Source of the DNA: CAVSRC01 sp963750065 | Lineage (GTDB): Bacteria > Pseudomonadota > Alphaproteobacteria > Rhizobiales > Kaistiaceae | Assembly: GCA_963750065.1 (NCBI GenBank) | Contig: CAVVPK010000036.1 | Span: 1 to 64,000, forward strand | Length of the DNA stretch: 64,000 bases | Reading direction: 5' to 3' | Shown: positions 52,980-61,600 of the stretch, in pieces | Position numbering within the stretch: position 1 is the first letter of the stretch | How the letters are laid out: the number at the start of each line of letters is the position of its first letter | Notes under the pieces: model-generated | The model's input: the letters and a program-made list of their open reading frames with translations, nothing else | Database searches by the model: none | Told to the model about the DNA's origin: nothing | Made by a program: the position numbers and the translations under genes

Positions 52980-52987
52980 GTGCGCGC

Positions 52988-53485
52988 TCAGACGCCGCCC
53001 GAATGAACCACCTGATAGTAGATCTTCTCCAGCTCTTCCTTGTGCTGGGCTTCTTCGTTGGCGAGGAAGGTGAAGGCGGTCTTCAGCGCGCCGTCGGGAG
53101 CGGTCTCGGCCAGTTCGGTATATTGCTCCATCGCCGCGGTCTCGCGCAGCAGCGCGTATTGCAGCACGGTTTGATCGTCCGGGTTTTCTCCCAGATCCGG
53201 CGTCTGCACGCAGTCTGAGAATTTGCCGTCCGCAACCGGCCGCGCGATCTTCTCCTCCATGTGCCCGATCACATCGGGGTCGGCGGCGAGCTTGGTGAAC
53301 AGGTCGACGTGGCCCTGCTCCTCCTGCGCCAGTTCCTCGGCCAGCCAGCGCAGGTTCTTCGACACCTGAGGGACCAGCGCCTTGTAGAAGTCGCGCGCCA
53401 CCACCTCGAACTGCGTGGCCGTGTCCATGATCTCCTTCACCGTCGTCACACCGGTGAGTTTGTCCTTGTTGGCTTCGCTGCTCAT
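52988..53485 (-). CDS. Ferritin-like/rubrerythrin-type di-iron protein
   Basis: A 165-residue four-helix-bundle protein. Two ExxH motifs are visible, EEQGH (about 55-59) and NEEAQH (about 143-148), with further Glu in FEVVARDFY and ETAAMEQY, enough for a di-iron site. It has no rubredoxin domain. The start overlaps the stop of the NuoI-GltD fusion (ATGA), so it is the last gene of the MBX-like operon and is made with it. Likely roles are peroxide reduction or iron handling next to the iron-sulfur complex; this is inferred. Confidence 0.85.
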   Translation of the reverse strand: MSSEANKDKLTGVTTVKEIMDTATQFEVVARDFYKALVPQVSKNLRWLAEELAQEEQGHVDLFTKLAADPDVIGHMEEKIARPVADGKFSDCVQTPDLGENPDDQTVLQYALLRETAAMEQYTELAETAPDGALKTAFTFLANEEAQHKEELEKIYYQVVHSGGV

Positions 53486-55272
53486 GTCAGCGTCTCCCTC
53501 TTGGCGGCGAGCATGGCGCCCACCGACTTGGCAACGCGGTGCCCATCGGCCACCGCGTGGACGACATCCGGACCGGAGACCGCATCGCCGGCTGCCCATA
53601 GCCACGGTTCGGAGGTGTGGCCGTCCACATCGATCTTGATGCGCCCGCGGTTCCATTCCAGCGCCTCGGTGAGCGCAGGCCCAAGCAGCGAAATGTCGGC
53701 GGCTTGACCGATGGCCTCGATGACCATCTCAGCCGGGTGCACCATTTCATCCGTCTCGTCGTATTTCGGTGCGAAGCGGCCCTCATCGTCGAAGATCGCC
53801 TTGCACTTCCAGGTCCTCAGGCCGGTGACGGTGCCGTCTTCGACCACGATTTCCTGCGGTCCGCGCGCGTCGTAGATCACGCAGCCCTCTTCCTGCGCCT
53901 CCTCGACTTCCTCATGATCGGCGAGGAAGTGAGCGAAGTCTTCCAGCGCGGTCACGGTCATGCCGACCGCGCCGTATTTCTTCTTCTGCAGGCGGGCCAT
54001 GGAGCGGGCGATATCCATTGCCACATTGCCGCCGCCGATGACCGCGATCTCCTGCGGCACGGGCACCTCTTCGCCGGCAGTGATGCGGCGCAGAAGGTCG
54101 ATGGCGGCTTCCGCCTTGTCGCTGCCCGGCACGCGCGTCGAGCGGCCCTGATGCAGACCGATGGTCAGCACGACCGCGTCATAGGCCTGGCGGAGCTGGT
54201 CGATGGCGATCTCACGGCCGACCCGCATGTTGCAGCGGATCTCGACGCCCATCGATTCGATGACCGAAATCTCGTGGTCGAGCACGTCGTAAGGCAGGCG
54301 GTATTCGGGGATGCCGTAGCGCATCATGCCGCCTGGCTTCGCCAGCGCCTCGAAGACGACGACCTTGTGGCCGGCGCGGGCGAGATCGAAGGCGGTGGTG
54401 AGGCCCGCCGGTCCGGCGCCGACGATCGCCACGCTCTTGCCGCTCTCTTCCACCTCCGGCTTCTTGATGAGGTCGAAATAGCGCTCGCGCGGCACGCTGT
54501 CGGTGATGGCGCGCTTGAGCCAGCGGATGGCGATGGCGTCGCCCTCGTGCAGAGCCGCGCAGGAGGTCTCGCACTTGTGTGTGCAGATGCGCCCGCAGAC
54601 CTGGCTGAACGGGTTGGTCTCGTAGAGAAGCTGCAGGCCACCCTCGAAGTCGCCCTCGCGCACCTTGGCGATGTAGTCGGGGATATCCATGTGGGTCGGG
54701 CAGGTCGCCACGCACAGCCCGCATTCGACGCAGCGGTCGGCCTCGATGGCCGCCTCTGCCTGGGTGAAGCCGGCGGTGATCTCGTCGAAATTGTCGATCC
54801 GGGCTTCCGGCGCCAGCGCCCCCATCGGCGCGCGCTCGATCCCTGACAGCCGGCGAATATCTTCGCGCTGGTAGCCCTTCTCCTCCTCGTCCCACGGCTT
54901 CTTGTCGACGCCTGGGATGAAGCGGAAGGCATCCGGGTCGCTATCCACCCATGTGTATTCGTTCGACATGGTGAGCGAGCCGGTCATGCACACATCGACG
55001 CACAGCGCACACCAGCAGCAGCGGCCGTAATCGATCATCGGCCTCAGCCCGCTGTCGCCGGGCTTCGGATCGGAAACCGGCACCATGTCGATGGCCGCAT
55101 TCTGGCAGATCACCTCGCACGACCCGCAGCCGATACATTTGGTGAGATCGTTCTGGTGGAAGCCGCGATAGCGCTCCGCCGCCTCGCGCCCGATCGGGTC
55201 CTTGATCGTGACCGGCGTTTCGAAGGCGTGCTTCCACGCGGTGTAGGGGGACAGGACGTCACGCAGGGACAT
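53482..55272 (-). CDS. NuoI-type ferredoxin fused to GltD-type FAD/NAD(P)H oxidoreductase
   Basis: A 596-residue fusion. The N-terminal ~120 residues are a NuoI/MbxN-like 2[4Fe-4S] domain (CIGCGSCEVIC and CCWCALCVDVC). Next come the GltD-type iron-sulfur region (CVECGLCVATCP, CGRICTHKCETSC), an FAD Rossmann fold (VAIVGAGPAGLTTAFDLARAG) and an NAD(P)H Rossmann fold (IAVIGGGNVAMDIARS). GltD and NfnB-like proteins pass electrons between NAD(P)H and ferredoxin-type clusters. Here the module is fused directly to the membrane-complex ferredoxin, so NAD(P)H is the likely electron source or sink. The ATG at 55272 fits the conserved start. Overlaps the ferritin-like gene. Confidence 0.9.
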   Translation of the reverse strand: MSLRDVLSPYTAWKHAFETPVTIKDPIGREAAERYRGFHQNDLTKCIGCGSCEVICQNAAIDMVPVSDPKPGDSGLRPMIDYGRCCWCALCVDVCMTGSLTMSNEYTWVDSDPDAFRFIPGVDKKPWDEEEKGYQREDIRRLSGIERAPMGALAPEARIDNFDEITAGFTQAEAAIEADRCVECGLCVATCPTHMDIPDYIAKVREGDFEGGLQLLYETNPFSQVCGRICTHKCETSCAALHEGDAIAIRWLKRAITDSVPRERYFDLIKKPEVEESGKSVAIVGAGPAGLTTAFDLARAGHKVVVFEALAKPGGMMRYGIPEYRLPYDVLDHEISVIESMGVEIRCNMRVGREIAIDQLRQAYDAVVLTIGLHQGRSTRVPGSDKAEAAIDLLRRITAGEEVPVPQEIAVIGGGNVAMDIARSMARLQKKKYGAVGMTVTALEDFAHFLADHEEVEEAQEEGCVIYDARGPQEIVVEDGTVTGLRTWKCKAIFDDEGRFAPKYDETDEMVHPAEMVIEAIGQAADISLLGPALTEALEWNRGRIKIDVDGHTSEPWLWAAGDAVSGPDVVHAVADGHRVAKSVGAMLAAKRETLT

Positions 55273-55278
55273 GACGCG

Positions 55279-56457
55279 TTACCTTTCGATTTCCGGCGGA
55301 TAGGTGTGCAGCGAGACCATGAGTGCCGCCACGTCGGAGATGTTGGTGCCGGGGATCAGGTGTTCGAGCAGGGCCATGGCATGGGTGTAGGACGGCCCGC
55401 GCACATTGACCCGGCGGGGATAGCCGCTGCCGTCGGTGACCAGGTAGTAGCCGTATTCGCCGCGCGAGCACTCGCCCTTGATGTAGGTCTCGCCGCGCGG
55501 GATCTGCCAATGCAGCACATTGGGGATCTTGGCCATCACCGCGCCCGTCTTCGGCATCTTGTCGAGAATCTGCCGGATGAGCGAGATCGACTGCTTGATG
55601 TCGCGGAAGCGCACGTGAGCGCGGTTGTAGATGTCGCTGACGTCAGCCGTCTGCACTTCCAGATCGAGCTGGTCGTAGATCAGATAGGGGCTGTCCTTGC
55701 GCACGTCCTTGGCCACGCCCCCTGCCCGCGCATTGGGGCCGGTGACGCCATAGGGCTCGAACAGCTTGGGGTCGATCACGCCGACGCCCTGGGTGCGGCG
55801 CTTGAACACCGCATTGCGGAACATGACCTTCTCGGTATCGTCGAGATAGCGCTCGGCGGTCTTCAGCACCTCTTCCATGCGCCCGGTGAAGCCGTTCGGC
55901 AAATGCGCGCGCACGCCGCCGGGCAGGATGAACATGTGGTAGATGCGCGCCCCGGTCAGCTCTTCGAAGCGGTCGAGCATGATGTCGCGCACATAGGTCA
56001 GCCACTGGCCGACGATACCGAGGCCGAGGCTGCCCGACTGCCCGCCCATGTACATCATGTATGAGTTGAAGCGGCCCATCTCGAGGATCAGCGCGCGGAT
56101 CCACTTGGCCATCTCCGGCACCTCGATGCCGGCAAGTTCCTCGACCGCCGCGGCGTAGCAATATTCGTTGAAATCCGGCTCGGGCACGCAGACGCGGCAC
56201 ACGATCGGGAAGACCTGGATGAAGGTCCGCCGCTCCATCAGCTTCTCGAAGCCGCGATGGAGATAGCCGACATGGGTCTTGCCTTCGACCACCTCGTCGC
56301 CGCACACGGTCAGCTCGACCGACATGTTGCCGGTGATGCCGGGATGGTTCGGGCCCTGCCAGAGCTTGAGATACTTGCCGGTCTCGAGATCGATCTCGAG
56401 TTTTCCATCGGGGCCGACGGAAGGATATTGCGAGCGGTCGGTCTGCAGGTTGAGCAT
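55279..56457 (-). CDS. NuoD/MbxL-like large subunit (49-kDa family)
   Basis: A 392-residue member of the NiFe-hydrogenase large subunit/NuoD family. It has the NuoD-type GPNHPG and HRGFEKLMERR blocks. At the position of the hydrogenase N-terminal motif it keeps Cys87-x-x-Cys90 (PIVCRVCVPEP), plus Cys100. The C-terminus (ISDVAALMVSLHTYPPEIER) has no cysteines, so no NiFe centre can form. This one-motif pattern is that of MBX/MBS-type subunits rather than standard NuoD. The quinone site residues of normal NuoD cannot be judged by eye. Confidence 0.88.
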   Translation of the reverse strand: MLNLQTDRSQYPSVGPDGKLEIDLETGKYLKLWQGPNHPGITGNMSVELTVCGDEVVEGKTHVGYLHRGFEKLMERRTFIQVFPIVCRVCVPEPDFNEYCYAAAVEELAGIEVPEMAKWIRALILEMGRFNSYMMYMGGQSGSLGLGIVGQWLTYVRDIMLDRFEELTGARIYHMFILPGGVRAHLPNGFTGRMEEVLKTAERYLDDTEKVMFRNAVFKRRTQGVGVIDPKLFEPYGVTGPNARAGGVAKDVRKDSPYLIYDQLDLEVQTADVSDIYNRAHVRFRDIKQSISLIRQILDKMPKTGAVMAKIPNVLHWQIPRGETYIKGECSRGEYGYYLVTDGSGYPRRVNVRGPSYTHAMALLEHLIPGTNISDVAALMVSLHTYPPEIER

Positions 56458-56458
56458 C

Positions 56459-57004
56459 TTATTTCGCTCCTTCCGGCGCCGGGTCCGGATAGAGATGCTT
56501 CTTCATGTGGGCGCGCGGATCGTGCGTCCCGCGGCCCGGGCGCTCGCGATAGGTCTGCAGCGAATAGCCGAGCGAATCGAAATCGCGCCGATAGGGCGGC
56601 AGGTCGGTCCAGCCTTCGAGGATGAATTCGTCGTTGACCCGCGGTGAGCCGGGAAAATCAATGCCGAACATCTCCTTCAGCTCACGCTGGTAGGTTTCCG
56701 CCGTCGGCCACAGATCGTGGATCGTGTCGCCGGTCGCCTTCCTGCGGTCGAGCATCACGCGCAGGCCCAGCGTCTGGTCGGCTTTGCGGTTGTTGAGCAT
56801 GTAGGTGAGCTGGAACTTGCCGTCCTCGATCCAGTCGACCGCGGTCAGGAGGACGAGATGGGTGAAGCCTTCCACATCGCGCAACTCGATGAGGAACGCG
56901 CGCAGCTCGTCGCGGGCGACCGTGACGAAGGCGAGGTTTTCGCGCCGGAACTCTGGCGGCTCGAGGCGGTAGCGTGTGCCAAGTCGGTCGAACAGGGCTT
57001 TCAT
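56459..57004 (-). CDS. NuoC/MbxK-like subunit (30-kDa family)
   Basis: A 181-residue member of the 30-kDa complex I family. The family signature block ends in TYQRELKEMFGIDFPGSPR, followed by ILEGWTDLPPYRRDFD. It is a single protein here, not fused to NuoD. It lies one base from the NuoD-like stop-start junction and five bases after the NuoB-like gene, in the operon order J-K-L of archaeal MBX complexes. Confidence 0.9.
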   Translation of the reverse strand: MKALFDRLGTRYRLEPPEFRRENLAFVTVARDELRAFLIELRDVEGFTHLVLLTAVDWIEDGKFQLTYMLNNRKADQTLGLRVMLDRRKATGDTIHDLWPTAETYQRELKEMFGIDFPGSPRVNDEFILEGWTDLPPYRRDFDSLGYSLQTYRERPGRGTHDPRAHMKKHLYPDPAPEGAK

Positions 57005-57009
57005 CGTGC

Positions 57010-57702
57010 TCACCAGCTGTAATCCGGCATGTCCCAGTCCTTGATCACGGCCTTCTGGTTGGCCTTGTACTGGGCGAAATTCTCGGCATAGAGGTTGGCG
57101 CCTTCGGCCTTGCCGGCACGGATGATCTTCTTCAGTTCCATGAGGCCGGCGAGCAGCGCCTCGGGCCGCGGCATGCAGCCGGCGATGTACATATCGACCG
57201 GCAGGTAATCGTCGAGCCGCTTGATGGTGTTGTAGCTGTCCCAGTACATGCCGCCGTTGATGGTGCAGGAGCCCAGGCCCACGACGTATTTGGGCTGCTG
57301 CATCTGCTCGTAGGAGCGGATGGCGCGCTTCAGCGTCTTCACCGACAGATAGCCCGAGATCATCAGGAGGTTCGACTGACGCGGCGTCGGCCGCCACTGG
57401 ATGCCGTAACGGTAGGCGTCGAAGCGCGGCGTCATCAGCGGCCGCATCTCGATGGCGCCGCAGCCGGTGCCGAAGCCGAGGATCCACAGGCTCTCCGCCC
57501 GCGCCCAGTTGTAGAAGTCCTCGACGATCTTCGAATAGGCCTTCGGGTGGACCTTCGGCGGCGCCTCGCAGAAGTAATCCTTCAGCGGATCGATCTCGAT
57601 GGTCTGGCCGTCCGGCGTCTCCACCGTACGCGGCCTGAGTTCCTCGCGCAGCGGGATCTGCTTGTCGACGTTCTTCAGGAAGTTTGGATCAACGTGTTTC
57701 AT
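57010..57702 (-). CDS. NuoB/MbxJ-like subunit with three cluster cysteines
   Basis: A 230-residue homologue of NuoB (PSST). NuoB normally binds cluster N2 with a vicinal Cys pair and two further cysteines. Here the pair is Cys81-Gly82 (GFGTGCGAIEM) and the other two are Cys146 (GSCT) and Cys176 (GCMP). The cluster therefore has only three protein cysteines in the usual places; Cys45 is non-canonical. An extended N-terminus of about 65 residues is also unusual. The ATG at 57702 was chosen over one 16 codons upstream with no conserved residues. Confidence 0.9.
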   Translation of the reverse strand: MKHVDPNFLKNVDKQIPLREELRPRTVETPDGQTIEIDPLKDYFCEAPPKVHPKAYSKIVEDFYNWARAESLWILGFGTGCGAIEMRPLMTPRFDAYRYGIQWRPTPRQSNLLMISGYLSVKTLKRAIRSYEQMQQPKYVVGLGSCTINGGMYWDSYNTIKRLDDYLPVDMYIAGCMPRPEALLAGLMELKKIIRAGKAEGANLYAENFAQYKANQKAVIKDWDMPDYSW

Positions 57703-57707
57703 GGGGA

Positions 57708-58613
57708 TCACACCATCAGGATGGCGAGGACGCCAACCGGCAGCCCCCATTTGAGGAAGAAGCGGATGGATTGCTCGACGCGGAAGCGCGGATGGACGAC
57801 GCCGATCACGGCCGAGACCATGTAGAGGACGAACACCTTGATGGCGAACTCGCCCCAGTTCGACGCGCCGCCGAAGAACAGGTTCATGTAGACGACCGAC
57901 TTGGCGATCGGGAAGATCGAGCGGTTGGTCTGCAGGAGCGCCAGATAGGCCGAGTGGTACTCGGTCGGCGGACCGATCGGAATCTCCTGCGGCGCCAGCA
58001 CCACGTCGAAGGGCGAGCGCATCATCGTACCGACGAAGGAGAACATGGCCGCGAGCGTCGCCACCGGCGCGGTGAACAGCGTCCAGTTGAAGATCGAGCC
58101 CTGCTGGTCGGCGACGATCTTGGTGAAGTCGAGCGTCTGGTAGTGCAGTGCGATAGCGTAGACGGCCAGCGCCAGCGGCAGTTCCGCCATGGCCGTCTGC
58201 GAAAGGCCGCGGGAGACGCCGATCGCCGAATAAGGATGCCCGGATTCACCGGCGCCCAAGGCCATGCCCAGCGTCCCGAAGAAGACGAAGTAGAGCGCCA
58301 GGATCAGATCGCCGGCAAACGAGAAGTTCTCGTTCCACGTCGAGCCGTAGATCGTCGGCACGAACAGCAGGAGCCCGATGCCGCCGGTCAGGCGGAATGC
58401 CGGACCGAGATAGTACATGAAGCCGTGGCTGATCTTCGACCTGAGCGAGAAGTTCTTGAAGATGTCGATGTAGTTCTGCCAGATCGGGATGCCGTAGCGC
58501 CCGCCCGCGCGCGCGGCGAGCTTGCGCACGAGTGCCGTCATCAAGAGCCCGTAGTTGAGGACGATGAACAGCGTCGCCAGGGCGTAGACGATCTGGATCC
58601 ACTGGAATCTCAT
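57708..58613 (-). CDS. NuoH/MbxM-like membrane subunit
   Basis: A 301-residue membrane protein of the NuoH/HyfC family with about eight transmembrane segments, the subunit that links the redox arm to the pumps. It keeps the acidic loop MRSPFDVVLAPQEIPIGPPTEYHSAY and a Glu in GESGHPYSAIGVSRG. It is shorter than typical NuoH and closer to hydrogenase-4/Mbh M subunits by length. Its start overlaps the stop of the fused pump gene. Confidence 0.88.
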   Translation of the reverse strand: MRFQWIQIVYALATLFIVLNYGLLMTALVRKLAARAGGRYGIPIWQNYIDIFKNFSLRSKISHGFMYYLGPAFRLTGGIGLLLFVPTIYGSTWNENFSFAGDLILALYFVFFGTLGMALGAGESGHPYSAIGVSRGLSQTAMAELPLALAVYAIALHYQTLDFTKIVADQQGSIFNWTLFTAPVATLAAMFSFVGTMMRSPFDVVLAPQEIPIGPPTEYHSAYLALLQTNRSIFPIAKSVVYMNLFFGGASNWGEFAIKVFVLYMVSAVIGVVHPRFRVEQSIRFFLKWGLPVGVLAILMV

Positions 58614-61600
58614 TTCACGCCTCCCATGGCGATCAGATAGACGGCGATGACGAAGAAGAGGACCTGCACGGCATAGGTCTGGCCGTTGCCGGTGTAGAGC
58701 CTGCGCCCGAACTCGGCGGTGCCCGCAAGCGAATCCGTCACACCGTTCCAGAAGGAAGTGACGATCGGCGCCTCAACAAACCCCATGGCCTTGCGATAGG
58801 GAGCGAAGAAGTTCCAGGCGAAGTGGGTCGTCTGCGGCTTGAACGGCCGCTCGCCCGAAAACACGATGTTGAATTGCTTCACCCACTGCGCGTTGTGGTT
58901 CATGGCGACGAGGAAGGCGAGCACGGTCACGAACAGGCCGATGGTCACCAGCATGACCGCCACCGGGTTCCAGACGCCATAGGCGGAGGTGACGACGCGC
59001 CCTGTCCACACCAGTGGCTGGTCGTTGAAGAAGGTGTCGAGATAGCCGTTCACCCGGTGCAGGACCATGCCCGGCAGCACCGCGAAACCGATGAGCGCAG
59101 CCACGTAGACCACCTGCGGGACAAGCAGCCAGAAGGGCGCTTCCTTGAGCTTGCGATGCTCGTCGTGGAGCTGGCCGAGGAAGATCGTATGGATCAGCCG
59201 GAAGAGGTAGAGGAAGGCGATCGGGCCGGTCATAAAGATCAGGATCAGCGGCAGCTTCTGCCCACCGTCGAGGATGGCCTGGTAGAACAGCCAGCGTCCG
59301 CCGAAGCCGGACAGCGGTGGCACGCCCGACATGGCGATGATGCCGACCAGCACGGCGACGAACGTGATGGGCATGAGCGTGATCAGCCCGCCCATCTTGT
59401 ACATGAGCTTGGTGTGCGTGCGCTTGTAGACGCCGCCCACCGACAGGAAGAGCATGGACTTGTAGAGGTAATGGTTGACCACGAACAGCAGCGCGAGAAT
59501 CCAGCCGAGGTGGGTCATCAGGCCGAGGCCGAAGACCGCATAGCCGAGCTGCGAGATGGATGAATAGGCAAGCAGGCGCTTGGCGTCTTCCTGGAACGCG
59601 GCGAGAACGGCGCCGATGAAAGCCGACAGGGCGCCGATCCACACCAGCGCGTGGGTCAGATCGTAGCCGTAGAGCCTCTGGTGGCCCATGTGCGTCAGGA
59701 GCAGCCACAGCCCGAACAGGCCGGCCTTGAGCAGGATGCCCGAGACCATCGGCGAAACATCGGTCTCGGCCTCGGCATGGGCGCCCGGCAGCCAGATGTG
59801 CAGGCCGATCGAGGCGGTCTTGGTCATGAAGCCGAGGGCCAACAGGATGAAGACGAAGGGTGCAACGGCGGCCGGAACGGCCTTGAGCCCGTCGAGGGCA
59901 AAGGGTTGGACCCCGCCCGCTGCCATTGCGAAGCCGGCGAGCAGCGCAAACGCTCCGCCGAGAGAGAAGAGGATGTAGGACAGAGCGTGCGGCTCGGAGA
60001 GCTTGCCGCGCAGGATCAGGAAGTAGGAGCCGACGGTGAGTACTTCCCAGGCGGCGAAGAAGGTGAAGCTCGTCTGCGCCTCGAGCAACAGCGCCAAGCC
60101 CGCATACATGAGCATGGCCGAGGGATAGAAGCCCACGCGGCGGCCGCCCTCGTTGAACGAAGCGAGGAAGATGATCGCGCCGCCGAGCAGCATGATGACA
60201 GCGAACAGCACGTGGAACGGATCGTAGGTCGGCGCGCGGAAGGCGAACCAGGCGACCAGCCCGGCGATCGCGATGACGTTCTTGATCCGCGCCGGCAGTA
60301 CGTCGAGCGGCAGGAAGGCGAGCGCGAAGAGGACGGGAATGGCGGTCAGCAAATTCAGGTTGCCACTCAACGCCCCCCAGACGAAGCCTAGAGCCCAGCC
60401 CGCGACCAGTGCCGCAAGCGCCGGCACGATCTTGAACAAGGCAACGTCCGGGGGGGCGCCAGCCTCCCGTTTCAGGGCATAGCCGAACCAGCGGAACATG
60501 TAGCCGGCCTCGATCAGCGCACCGCCAAGGATCAACGCCAGGACCGGCAGCCGGTCAGCCGAGACCAGCGCATGGGCGAGCGACCATTTGGCGTAGAAGC
60601 CCGGGAACGGCGGCAACCCGACCAGCATCGCGATGAAGGAGACAAAGGCGAAGATCAGGACGGGCTGCGCACGCAGCGCGGCCCAGTCGGTGAGTGTGCG
60701 GCCGCGCACAAAGTCGGAGAGCCAGAACAGGCCCGCCTTCGCCACCGCATGGGTGACCAGAATGCCGCCGGCGACGAAGAGATAGTTGTCGCCGAGAATG
60801 TCGCGCTGGCCGATGATGGCAAGCACCAGGCCGATCTGGCCGACCGAAGAGTAGCCGAGAAGCCGCCGGTCGTTCTGTTGCGATAGCGCCAGCACATTGG
60901 CGCCGAGGAAAGTCAGCAGGCCGACGCCGGTAGCCAGCGGCAGCCAGGCGGGGCCGGCAGCGGCAAACAGCTTGTCGGCGGCAAACAGCGCCGCCGTGCC
61001 CGAGGCGGCGGAAAACAGCGCCGAGAAGCCGGGATGGGCCAACTCGTAGATATCCAGCGCCCAGCCATTGGCGGGAAATGGCTTGAGCTCGAGCAGGAGC
61101 GCGATGAGCACCAGGAAGAGCGCCAGCGACGCGCCCTGGAAGGCCATCGGCTGGGCGGCGATGTCGTCGATATTGAGCGAGCCGTTGGCGTGATAGGTGA
61201 AGATGATGCCGATCAGCAGCAGGACCGAGATCACCTGCGCCACGATCAGGTATTTGAAGCCGGCGGCGATGGCCCGGCCGTCGGCCGACAGCAGCACCAG
61301 GCCGGCCGAGGCGATGACGATCAGCTCGACGAAGACGAACAGGTTGAAGACGTCTCGCGTCATCACCAGGCCGCTGAGCGCCATGATGAGCACCAGCAGC
61401 ACCGCCATGGCGCGCTGGCCGCGCTCGATGAGCGCGTCGCGCATGGCAAGCGCCGACAGGAAGCCGACAATCGTGATGACCGAGAGCAGCGCCGCCTCGA
61501 CGAGGCCGATGCGCAGGTTGATGGCGAATGGCGGCGGCGTTCCGGCGGTGGTGATGTCGACGGAGGTGGCGGCGCCGATGGCCAGTGCCACCGTCCACGA

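Larger units (their letters stand above)
52704..52980 (+). promoter_or_regulatory. Orphan attenuator-like leader RNA
   Basis: A leader of about 250 bases with no downstream gene on its strand. A weak promoter (TTGACT at 52704, CAAGAT at 52726) precedes it. GGTTCC (52742-52747) pairs with GGAACC (52759-52764), placing the Shine-Dalgarno in the loop. Inside lie a 33-codon ORF and a nested hairpin: AGGAGCGGCC (52851-52860) with GGCCGCTCCT (52896-52905), and GGGCC (52866) with GGCCC (52886). The final terminator is annotated separately. This is the architecture of translation-coupled attenuation. It sits in the 376-base gap between cutC and the ferritin-like gene. Confidence 0.6.

Noticed and set aside
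55279..57702. NiFe hydrogenase (group 4, Mbh-type)
   Set aside because: The large subunit lacks the C-terminal CxxC motif, so no NiFe site can form.
55279..58613. Canonical complex I (nuo) operon
   Set aside because: NuoE, F and G are missing, NuoB lacks one cluster cysteine, NuoI is fused to GltD, and Mrp subunits replace NuoA/J; the order matches MBX/MBS.
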